In this document: in pieces, positions 38,379 through 48,639 of the stretch
How the letters are laid out: the number at the start of each line of letters is the position of its first letter
Numbering within the stretch: position 1 is the stretch's first letter
NCBI GenBank assembly: GCA_949987565.1
Contig: OX465116.1
Span: 620,001 to 684,000 of the forward strand
DNA length: 64,000 bases
Direction of reading: 5' to 3'
DNA from: Luidia sarsii
Taxonomy: Eukaryota; Echinodermata; Asteroidea; Paxillosida; Luidiidae
The notes under the pieces: generated by a model
The model's database searches: none
The model's input: only the letters and a program-made list of their open reading frames with translations
What the model was told of the DNA's origin: nothing
Program-made: the position numbers and the translations under genes

Positions 38379-41300
38379 TCACCTAATCTGTAAAACAGAC
38401 AAGGCATAGCTAGCTCTTGTCTTGTCGCATTTCACCGTCTTCTTTTTGCTGCCAATGTCTGAGAAGCAGAGCCAGAATCTCAGCGTTTCATCGGCAGCCG
38501 CAGAGACAACTACTGTCTTGTCAGGAGACATGCAGAGTGTCAGGATGCGATTAGTATGACCTGTGGGAAAGGAAATGGGCAGCTTAGATGATTTCTAGGA
38601 GACTGCTGGGTGGCATTTAGTGGTCATCACCAACTGGTTAAGATCAAGATTTTCCTTGGTTATTTTAACCAAGAGTTGATTTCACCAACAACCTCATTGC
38701 CACTACAATAGACTGCAAAGTTTTGTGGGTTTTTTAAATGCAAATTCGCCCAAAACAAGGCTATAAAGTCACTCAAGGTTAAGGGCTTGGGAAAGGAGAT
38801 AGAGAGGGACTCAGGAAGGCTCAGTGTAAGAAGAGTTATGATGAACCATACAGCTTTTCTACATCTATCCCAGCTATGATGAAGTGCACAGGCAAACTGT
38901 TAAGTCCTCTACATTGTTAACATAAAGTGTCTTGCTTTGTCTCAAACAATCTTGAAGGCAATGATACATTACCTTTGAGGTCAGCGATGCGTTGCATTCT
39001 GGGATATTTCCAGATACTGAGTTGATATTGCGAGTAGCCATGACTTGTAATCAATTCCTTGCATGCTTCAGACCACAGAATAGAGCTCACCTACAAAGAC
39101 AAATGGACAAACCAAAACAAATCAAAGTCCAGACGATGGGCTGAGCACACAGTGCCTGAAAGACCGAGTTACTGGCTCTTCTCAGAGACACTGACTCGCA
39201 TGAAGAGATTGTGCACATGGTGTCCCTACAAACCTCTTACATTGTGATCCCACCATGCAAACCTTCACATCTCATCTGGAGTTACCGGCTCTTCTCAGAG
39301 CCACACTCACTCACATGAAGAGATTCTGCACATGGTGTCACTGCAAACCTCTTACATTGTGAACCCACCATGCAAACCTTCACATCTCATCTGGAGTTAC
39401 CGGCTCTTCTCAGAGCCACACTCACTCACATAAAGAGATTCTGCACATGGTGTCACTGCAAACCTCTTACATTGTGAACCCACCATGCAAACCTTCACAT
39501 CTCATCTGGAGTTACTGGCTCTTCTCAGAGACACTGACTCGCATGAAGAGATTCTGTACACGGTGTCACTGCAAACCGCTTACATCGTGAACCCACCATG
39601 CAAACCTTCACATCTCATCTGGAGTTACTGGCTCTTCTCAGAGCCACACTCACTCACATGAAGAGATTCTGCACATGGTGTCACTGCAAACCTCTTACAT
39701 TGTGAACCCACCATGCAAACCTTCACATCTCATCTGGAGCCACACTCACATGAAGAGATTCTGCACATGGTGTCACTGCAAACCTCTTACATTGTGAACC
39801 CACCATGCAAACCTTCACATCTCATCTGGAGTTACTGGCTCTTCTCAGAGCCACACTCACTCACATAAAGAGATTCTGCACATGGTGTCACTGCAAACCT
39901 CTTACATTGTGAACCCACCATGCAAACCTTCACATCTCATCTGGAGTTACTGGCTCTTCTCAGAGACACTGACTCGCATGAAGAGATTCTGCACATGGTG
40001 TCACTGCAAACCTCTTACATCGTGAACCCACCATGCAAACCTTCACATCTCATCTGGAGTTACTGGCTCTTCTCAGAGCCACACTCACTCACATGAAGAG
40101 ATTCTGCACATGGTGTCACTGCAAACCTCTTACATTGTGAACCCACCATGCAAACCTTCACATCTCATCTGGAGTTACTGGCTCTTCTCAGAGCCACACT
40201 CACTCACATGAAGAGATTCTGTACACGGTGTCACTGCAAACCTCTTACATTGTGAACCCACCATGCAAACCTTCACATCTCATCTGGAGTTACTGGCTCT
40301 TCTCAGAGCCACACTCACTCACATGAAGAGATTCTGCACATGGTGTCACTGCAAACCTCTTACATTGTGAACGCACCATGCAAACCTTCACATCTCATCT
40401 GGAGTTACTGGCTCTTCTCAGAGCCACACTCACATGAAGAGATTCTGCACATGGTGTCCCTGCAAACCTCTTACATTGTGAACCCACCATGCAAACCTTC
40501 ACATCTCATCTGGAGTTACTGGCTCTTCTCAGAGCCACACTCACTCACATAAAGAGATTCTGCACATGGTGTCACTGCAAACCTCTTACATTGTGAACCC
40601 ACCATGCAAACCTTCACATCTCATCTGGAGTTACAGGCTCTTCTCAGAGCCACACTCACATGAAGAGATTCTGCACATGGTGTCCCTGCAAACCTCTTAA
40701 ACATTGTGAACCCACCATGCAAACCTTTTGTGAAACCAGCTCCATTCAAGCTGTTGATCTCACCTGTGATCCTGTGTCTACGCTATTCAGACAAAGCCCC
40801 GTGTCACAGTTCCAGAACCGAAGATGACGGTCAGCAGTCCCACCACCACTGGCCAGGATGTTGGGTTGCCATGGACACCAGGCCAAAGCCTTATGGGTAG
40901 AAGCAAAATATATCAACAAAACGGTTAAATTTAAAAAAAGGAAAACACCAATTTTGTTACTAATGGTTGAGAGCAAAGCATTTCCTGAATACTTGAAGGA
41001 ATTGACTGAATATTTAAAGTTTGTAGACCTAACATTTCACATCAGTCCTTCCAGGGTCTTTGTCAAGGGAAAAAGAAAACCAATCTAATATACAAACAGT
41101 CTCAAGCATTTCATTCCTCTTTTTGACTGCCTCCACCATGAAAAGCCTGAATGCCTTGAATGAACTGAAGGCTTAGGCTTGGGTTAATGCTTTGGTTAGA
41201 TTCCGAACGCTGGTTGCAAGTATTGAAGAACAAGCTGGTGATTACAGAGCAGCATACTTCAAAGTCAGAAACATACTGCAGCCTGCTGAATCACAGGCTT

Positions 41301-44300
41301 GAAGTAACCGGGACAACGGTCGAGCCCGAGCCTGAGCCAGAGCCAGAGCCTGGGTCTGGGTCTGATTCAAATATTCATCAAAGAATACGATTAACTTGAA
41401 CATTGAAAGCAATGCATGCTTGGTACCTTGACTGCAGCTTGGTGCTGTGTCAGAGAGTAGACTGGAGCTGTTCCCGTTCCAGCGGAAACTCCCCACACAT
41501 TGACCAAGTTGTCATTCCCCCCACTGGCAAGGTATTTGCCATCAGGACTCCATTTCAGACCACACACTTCCTGGGTGTGGTTGCTAAGGGTTGCTATGTG
41601 ATGATCACCCATTCTGACATCATGGTGGTGAATCTTGCCTGATCTAGAGCCACTGTAAAAGGAAGATAAAAAACATCTATTAAACTCCGTCACTGTCCAT
41701 TCAATCATGAAATTCTCACTTACAATCTTACAAGTGAAATGGGTCTGTGTTATATCAAGTTTAAGTAAATCATTGCAAGGTTCTTGCTGTGTAGGGGAGG
41801 GGATGTTAGGCCGTGAGGTTGGAAGAACTAAGTTGTTCTACTCAGGTAGAATCTCTGTATCAAAGCAATAAAGCAATCTTAGACATAAATACAAGCTTTG
41901 AGAATTCAAAGGGCCTGATGTTTCTGTCCAAGCTGGACCTGAGCTTCCTTAAAAACAGCCTTTGAGAAAGGTCCTGCTCTCCAAACCAGCAACATTGAGA
42001 ATTGCTGTACTTCAGATCATTCTGGTCAGTAAGCAGCTTACAAAGTGTGTGTCCAACTTTATATTCAAGTCCTGTGATGGCAGGTAGGATCTGAGTTCTC
42101 ATCTTTGTATCATGATCATTGATATGCTTTAAGGCTTTGACTAAAGATACAAGCATAATCAATTCAGTCAGGTTTAGAGGCATTTCTAAATCAAGATAGA
42201 GGGTAGTGTCTGATACTTTGTTCCTTGCAGCATCTTTCTTCCAAGTATATCATTTGTAGCATGGAGCCCAAATGGACAAAGGTCTCACTTGAAAATACTA
42301 GAGACCCAAACTCTTCATGAGGTCAGCCTAGTCATAAATCCACTGGCTTCTAGAATACATACCTTGATAAGATGAAATCGTTCCAGGATAATGTGCCCAC
42401 ACGAGCTGCATGGCCAGACATAGTGCGTAGACACACAGACTTCTCAACATCCCACAACTGAAGCAAGACAAACAAAGATTCAGGTCAAGTCTTATTCATG
42501 TGGCATGCAGTGGATGTAGTGGATACAGCTTTTCAAATGTTATTGTCTCAAAAATTAGAGGGCCTGATGTTTCAATCCTACCAGGACCTTTCTCAAAGGC
42601 ACTTTGCCAAAAGTCCTGCTAGGATCGAAACTTCAGGCCCTCTAACTTTTGAGATTTATGGATTGCAGGTCATTCTAGTCAGAAAGCAGTTTGCGACAGT
42701 TCTTTGTAATAAACTTGATTGTTATTTAAAAATAATTCCGATCATAATTATTCTTGAGCAGTCCAATAAGTGAAGAGATGTCAATCTAGTACCTGGACTT
42801 GTCCCTGTGTGTTTCCTATGGCTAGGACGTTGCCTTCTTGGATCCATGCCACACTGCAGACATATTCATCAGGTCCCTCTAGTTTCATCAGCACCTTATC
42901 AATGTTTCCAGTCGTAGCATTCCATAAATACACTTCATTGTGAAGAGCAATCGCCACTAGATTCCTGGAACTCCAGTCCATCAAAGTCAAATCTAAAAGA
43001 TATTCAGGAAAAACAATTACTTGCTGGAAAGACTGCTGAGTTTGTATCAAGTCATTTCAAATTCAAATAGTGGTTCCTGAGCTGGTATTCATGAAAAAAA
43101 GGTGTCTCCCAAATTTGTCATGTTTCTAAGGATCAAGAACTTTGATGTTGAATTAAGAGGAGCAATGAATACATTCATACACTTACAGAAATCATTCTTG
43201 AGATCGGGGGCATCCAAGACTCGGTCAGGAGTTTGTGAAATGAAACGAGACGGTTTGAGCTTCACACTGCTGCTACTTTTGGAGCTACTGTACAACACCT
43301 TCAAGTTGTTGAAGTGACCTGAAAACAAGGAGGGACAAGAAAATGCTATAATATTTCTGACAAGCACCACTGTATCTATCACCTGAATAGCAAGTCCAAG
43401 TTTATTTTAGTTTTCCTGGTACACTGCAAATTCAAGCCTTATTCCAGGTCTATACATGTCCTCTGTCACAATTGTGCAAGGAACAATCGGTAAATGAGTG
43501 TCAATATCACATCTACTTGTGTAATGTAACCTGTACAAATATAAAGTACAAAAACAATGTTCAACACTTATTATTAATTGGTTTGCGGTGACACCATGTT
43601 TATCATCTCTTTTGAGACTGAGTGTGGCTCTGAAAAGAGCCGGTGACTCAACGTTTCGAGCAGTGTTTACTCTGCTCGTCGTCAGGAGACGACGACGACT
43701 GTCTCCGACGACAGTCTCCTAACGACGAGCAGAGTACACACTGCTCGAAACGTTGAGTCACCGGCTCTTTTCAGAGCCACACTCAGTCTCAAAAGAGATG
43801 ATAAACATGGTGTCACCGCAAACCAATTAATAATAATTGTTTCCACCATGCAAACCTTCAAGTCTTTTCTAATGTTCAACACTGCTTAATGGCTACAGTG
43901 TCCAAAAATATAGAAATCTCTGACAAAAATAAGGGGGTCGGACATTTGCAATCTTGGAGGACCTTTCTCCAGGCTAGCCTCTTCCTTTGGGATAGGTCCT
44001 TCCAAGATAAACGTCAAGCCCTCCAAATTGTTGAGGTTTTAAAACCAGCTCTGAGAAAGCACACCTTCCTGAGGCTTGGGCACTTTCTGCTTGAAGCTCA
44101 GGATTTTAGTGTTCTCCATATTTTTCCCGCTCAGCATATCAGAGAGCGTGTTGTTGTAACTCTCTCCTTCCTCAACCTCGTCTGGATTGTTGATCCGAAA
44201 GTTGCTGAAATCCACGTCCATCAAAGCACGATTAGGAATAAACCTGACAAGAAACAAATCAAAACATGTAAAGGTCATGTCCCACACTGCAAGTTTTACA

Positions 44301-46675
44301 GGCAACCCAAAGAAAGCAACTACACTACATGGAACAGGACCACTTCACAGCACAATGACAGTTTTCTAACAGTGTCTCAAAATTTCAAAGCAAATCAGCA
44401 GACAATCTGAAAGGTTATAAAAGGTCTCAAAATTTCAAAGCAAATCAGCAGACAATCTGAAAGGTTGAATTACTTCTCAAAGATTGCCTGCTAGTAATTT
44501 TCTCTGTGCTACAGCATGAGCCTGAGCAGAAGACAACATTAGAATGCTATGTCCTGTCATTTCCAACCCCAAGAGCAATGTTGCCCTGTGGCAAAATACA
44601 TTAAATGCTGGCCTAGAATAAACACTAAATCTTAGTGCTGTAGTGTATTTTTCTTGTTTCCCCCGGTTATGTTTGAGAGGATGATTTAGAAACAACCATG
44701 ATTGTTTTAAGAAGTAGGCATTGGCTCTCAGACAATACAAAGATGTCCACAGCCAATTCAGCCAGCCAGTTAGCAAGCCTTGCCAGGCAGACAAAATATT
44801 TGGAGTTAGAGCATGATGATGTTCCAACATTTCTCGGATAAACAAAGTAGTGTGCAACATATTTGTTTATTACTCTTTTGAGTTGTGGTTAACTACAATG
44901 CTATTCTTGAATCATGTTATAAATTTGGTTACAAGAGAAGGAATAAATAGAAGTATTGACCTGTCTCCCTGGTTGGTTGGCTGAGTAGAACTGGCTACAT
45001 TCTGGTTTGCTTTACTGCAAGGCGTCTTGGGTTGTTTTTTACTTGGAGTCTTGCTTGGAGTCTTGACCGGTGTCTTGAACCCTCTGTATATGGAATCTGT
45101 CAGAGGAGTGCGAAGTGGTGTCTTGATACGAGAAAGGTTCATTGGAGATGTAGGGGAATGATCTGCAAGATGAAAAATGGAAATGAACAAAAATAATGTA
45201 CAGGCAACCATGAACGCTGAGCTCTCTTCCAGAAATTATCTCAAACTTGAGTACTCGACTAAAGATTAGACATCGTACATCATCACAGATTCATTTGGAT
45301 CCTAGCTGGTCCTCTCTCTAATACAGGAACATATTGGGGAAGGCCTTTTGGAGATGGTCATTGATCAATAAGTAGTTTGTAACACAACTACAAGCAGATG
45401 TCTGACAAGCCCATTACCTCACCTTGTCTGTCAGCCACTAATCCCATCACACTAATCCTCTAAATCCTCTTATCCCTTGACTGTCTACTTATTGTGTCCC
45501 CTCCTCTCCTCTTCCCTTTGATCTACCACCTGGTAGTCTCTCACATCCTTTTCTCTTAAGTACATACATTCATGGACCACCAACCTATACACAATTTGTA
45601 TCATTCACACTTTGGACAATGCTAGGCAAGGTGCACTCTGTCCTGCGGGTGAGTTTCTGTAAATCTTAACATCCTATAATTAATTTTGTAGACTTTTTTC
45701 TTTTTATATCGCGCAGCAAATCATATATTTGTTTGCAACTCAAGTAGGACAAAAAATGTTGCAAACTGAGGCCTTTTTTTAGAACAACCAAAAATGAGAT
45801 TTGAAGGATTCCTTGAGCTTGAGGGCTCATTATGTAGATTGTTCACGGTGATATCCTGTGCGTATAATCTCTTTGGTAAATGAGGGTGGCTCACGAGAGT
45901 GGGGCTCATGACAGCTGGTAACTCAACATTTTGGGCAGTGTGTTTTCTGCTTGTCAAAATGGTTGAGTTATTGGAAGTTCTCAGAGCCACAAGCATTCCT
46001 GAAATTAGAGATTTATATGTCATGTCGTTATGTCAACGCATTCTACGCAGGAATCTGACGGTTAAATTTGGATAAACCATGGGTCTGTCTGTTTCCTATG
46101 ATTTGATCTAGAACGATTGCGGGACCAATGTTTACATGCCATCATGTGAGTGTGTGACTTCTACTCTAGGTGATATACAAAAATGTTGCAAACTGCTTAC
46201 TGACTAAAATTACCAAAAAGTAAATCTAAAATTTAGTGGGCCTGACGTTTCGATCCTAGCAGGACCTTTCTCAAAGGCAGAGGGCTCTGCCTTTGAGAAA
46301 GGTCCTGCTAGGATCGAAACGTCAGGCCCACTAAATTTTAGACTTCTACTCTAGTTAGAGTGGGTATTTTTTCATCTCAATTTTACATTTCCATCGCTGC
46401 TCTGTGCCAAATGAGATGCAAAGATACCCACTACAAGTATAAGTCACATGATGTAAACATTGCTCGAACAATCGGACTCTAATAATACAGACACCAGTTT
46501 TTCTACAAAGTTCCTATGCAACTGTTCAAACGATAAGTTTGCTCTTGAGGAAATCTGAATTGTTACCTTTTCTTTCCATGGCTTTTCTTTGCCATCTTGG
46601 CACCGGAGCACGTTGCATGGGATCATCCAGACGTGTCAGTTCATTGATGCTTGCTTCAAACTGAAAATGTGCCAT
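38379..46675 (-). CDS. CDC20: CDC20/Fizzy, APC/C co-activator, 10 coding exons
   Basis: CDC20 activates the anaphase-promoting complex and is the target of the spindle checkpoint. Minus-strand exons: 46675-46567, 45162-44961, 44243-44065, 43318-43187, 42992-42793, 42457-42363, 41652-41427, 40889-40764, 39090-38973, 38560-38379. Phases agree and give 522 residues (human 499). Seen: [19 protein letters not shown] start; C box DRFIP (103-107); KILSF (about 150-154); LKVLYS, the Mad2-binding region; seven WD40 blades from about residue 205 ([62 protein letters not shown]); and the C-terminal Ile-Arg tail. The Cdc20-type start and IR tail separate it from CDH1/FZR1. The N-terminal region is rich in TP sites and shows no KEN box. 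Introns are crowded with repeats. Confidence 0.96.
39166..40733 (+). repeat. 14-unit, ~115-bp satellite derived from palindromic family 2
   Basis: Fourteen tandem units of about 115 bp (one with an internal deletion near 39735) read TTACTGGCTCTTCTCAGAGC, CACATGGTGTCACTGCAAAC, then CACCATGCAAACCTTCACAT. The same segments occur in the same order in the 3' half (right arm plus tail) of the family 2 retroposons at 11687 and 43569. The array fills CDC20 intron 8 on the strand opposite to the gene. Confidence 0.95.
41905..42050 (+). mobile_element. Family 1 retroposon, decayed copy
   Basis: GGGCCTGATGTTTCTGTCC, CTTTGAGAAAGGTCCTGC and the tail GTCAGTAAGCAGCTTACAAA are recognisable in CDC20 intron 6. 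An older trace is at 40990-41080 in intron 7. Confidence 0.65.
42551..42710 (+). mobile_element. Family 1 retroposon in CDC20 intron 5
   Basis: Arms GGGCCTGATGTTTCAATCCT and GTCCTGCTAGGATCGAAACT with a GAGGGCC/GGCCCTC subfamily signature, then a tail ending AAGCAGTTTGCGACAGTTC. Slightly diverged; no clear target duplication. Confidence 0.8.
43569..43870 (+). mobile_element. Palindromic retroposon family 2, long form, with 13-bp target duplication
   Basis: A 302-bp element flanked by the perfect duplication AATGTTCAACACT (43556-43568 and 43871-43883). It is a giant palindrome with arms of roughly 125 bp centred near 43705, followed by a unique tail with CACCATGCAAACCTTCA. Each arm carries a stem-loop with loop AGTAAACA or AGTACACA between GAGCAG and CTGCTC, then GAAACGTTGAG. 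In the left arm (minus strand, 43684-43647) the stem-loop is preceded by CTGACGA; in the right arm (plus, 43719 onwards) by CTAACGA. It lies in CDC20 intron 3. Confidence 0.92.
43920..44036. mobile_element. Family 1 retroposon, decayed copy
   Basis: Traces of both arms (GGAGGACCTTTCTCC and GGTCCTTCCAAGAT, then AACGTCAAGCCCTCC) next to the family 2 element. Highly diverged. Confidence 0.5.
44375..44468. repeat. 50-bp tandem duplication in CDC20 intron 2
   Basis: A segment starting TCTCAAAATTTCAAAGCAAA occurs twice in direct tandem at 44375 and 44425, essentially without mismatches, so it is recent. Confidence 0.85.
46109..46482. mobile_element. TIR element (family 3) interrupted by a family 1 retroposon
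   Basis: Left end GATTGCGGGACCAATGTTTA and right end GATGTAAACATTGCTCGAAC with ACAATCGGACT form an imperfect terminal inverted repeat. Internal AGTGGGTATTTTTTCATCTC and GATACCCACT are shared with the element at 60386-60615. A family 1 retroposon (46170-46340) has inserted into the left part, so the element is older than that insertion. It lies in CDC20 intron 1. Confidence 0.8.
46170..46340 (-). mobile_element. Palindromic retroposon family 1, full copy nested in a TIR element
   Basis: A near-identical sister of the copy at 3842: tail GTGATATACAAAAATG on the left, then two long arms meeting at GCAGAGGGCTCTGC. A perfect 14-bp duplication GACTTCTACTCTAG flanks it (46156-46169 and 46341-46354) and belongs to the host TIR element. 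Confidence 0.93.
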
Positions 46676-46945
46676 GACTCCAACTAGATCCTGATTTTGA
46701 AGTCTCAAAAAGGGTGGATAATGTTGCAAAGTGTAAAGCCACCTGTTTCTATCATATCAACTTTCAAGCTAATGTGAGGGGAAAAAAGGGCGAAGGAAAA
46801 TATATTGTTCACTTTTAAAATAATGAAGACAATTTCGAATATTTAAATCTAATAATAGTACACACGGTTCCTTCAAATATTCGACGAGAACGTCTAATTA
46901 TTTCAATGCATAACCAGTGCCACGTTCTTTTCTATAACGCTCAAA

Positions 46946-46953
46946 TTTCGCGC
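46946..46953. promoter_or_regulatory. E2F-like site upstream of CDC20
   Basis: TTTCGCGC matches the E2F/DP consensus TTTSSCGC exactly. CDC20 is a classical cell-cycle gene controlled by E2F/DREAM in animals, so the location is sensible, but the promoter itself is unmapped here. Confidence 0.45.
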
Positions 46954-48369
46954 GGTTCCAAATTTGAGTCAAGGTAACGGGAGAATTTCTGTCTGTTCGG
47001 TCTCAATGGTTTCTTGAATAATCATGTAAGCTAGTTCCGTTTGAGATACGCATGTATACCTCCATTTGCAAGCACCAGTTCCGCCAAAATGCCATAAAAG
47101 TCATAAAAATCGATACATTTCCACAGACAAGTACGCCACAAGTGTCGACTTACCAGGGTAGAACTAGAAGTATCAATGTGAAGAGCGCCCTCTATCAACA
47201 TTTGATAGTCACAGTTTGGGTCATGCTCCTTAACGTCTAAGCCCAAACTAGTGTTGTAGTAATGAACGCATTGAGGACCTGCCTATTTCCTTGTTATGCA
47301 ATGTTTGTTTACGTTCCGCGTAGCTACATGCCACAGTACAGCCTCAGGAAACTGACCTTGTCATCCAACTGAAGACAATGCTATGACTATGAGTATGAGT
47401 AGCCGATGGCGTGTTATTTCCGTCTTCCACGTTGGTCCTTGCCAAAAAGATATCCAAATATATTATGTCTCTGCATAATTCAAGCCTTGGTTGGAGAGAA
47501 AAGCGGAAAGAAACCCGTAGTTTGATGCAGTAACGTTGACAAAGAAAATGAGGTTTGTTGTGAAAATAAACCACTAGAATCCGGTTGTCTGATCGAGCAC
47601 ACAACTACGGTTATGATTAAATAAACAAGCCGACCGTCAGATTATTGTAATGTAATGCTTTTTGTACTTCATGAAGACAAGGGATACTGAAGCTAGAAAG
47701 AGAGGGGGTCTCAACAAGGAAAAACAAGGAAATCAATTAAGTGAAGCACTCGGCTGAGATTGTGCGCATGTCGGTGAGTGTCTTTGCCTTTTTCCTCTCG
47801 ATCTAAACCAATTTTATTAAAATCCATTCGAATAGAACATGTAAGGACCTGACAGTGACACGCTGATGTAAAGCACTCTTGAGTACATACACCAAAAAAA
47901 AAACCCAGTGATTGAACCAACCTGCTTGCATAAAATCTAAGGGTAATATAAAATAAGTTATAATTAATTAAGGTACCGGTACATACTTATTTCTCCTAAT
48001 CATTTGTGGTGGGAAACAAGGTTTTTCTGTTTTCTTGATTTTGTTAGTTTGCAAACAGGAATTGTGAAAGAGACCATTACAGCAGAAAATACTATCAGAC
48101 CATGGCAGGAGTCTATCGTATTATCACCCTCTTCCTTAAACCTTGCCAGCAGAGGGAGAAAGGAAGAGGTCATTATGGATAATTACTTGTTATGTAATGC
48201 ATCCTGTTTATAAACAGGACTACAATCACTACATGTATTATGAATACTTTTTGTCTGCAGTGAAATAGGCAGGAGTTTTCTTTAGTAAAACCGCTGCATT
48301 AGAAAGGGCACCTCCTATATGTATACCTCCATGGGAAGAGTAACTGGCCATCTTTTTATCATTTGGAGC

Positions 48370-48482
48370 CAATGGAGCACCTGATATTTGGATCTCAGCA
48401 GAACAAGGACAGGACATTTCTCATTCTGCATTTAAGAAAGATCCTGCTAGGATTGAAACATCAAGCAAGTCCTCTATTGTTT
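48370..48482. mobile_element. Family 1 retroposon, decayed copy
   Basis: GGATCTCAGCAGAACAAGGA, then AAGAAAGATCCTGCTAGG and ATTGAAACATCAAGC, mark an old copy just upstream of the first ceramidase gene. Confidence 0.55.
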
Positions 48483-48639
48483 TGATTCAAGGTACAAGCT
48501 ACATTGTCTACATCTCGTGCAGACTGTATAGTTGCAACTGGGTGCATTTCATTTATTGTGCATGACAGCTATTTGTGCTGAGATTTTCTTTCAATTATTT
48601 GATTGGATGAACAGGTTTCTTGGACACCTGTGAGGAGTA

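Larger units (their letters stand above)
46676..48639. other. CDC20 upstream region and intergenic DNA
   Basis: Candidate CDC20 promoter elements: TTTCGCGC at 46946-46953, a good E2F consensus 271 bp upstream of the start codon, and TTCAAA at 46872-46877, which is the CHR sequence TTTGAA on the gene's strand. A CTCF-like AGCGCCCTCT lies at 47184-47193. A diverged family 1 copy is at 48370-48480. Short frames at 47031-47246 and 47344-47604 (minus) are not recognisable. Confidence 0.45.

Noticed and set aside
44477..44860. 127-codon minus-strand frame
   Set aside because: It lies inside a CDC20 intron with no matching splice phase and no known motif.
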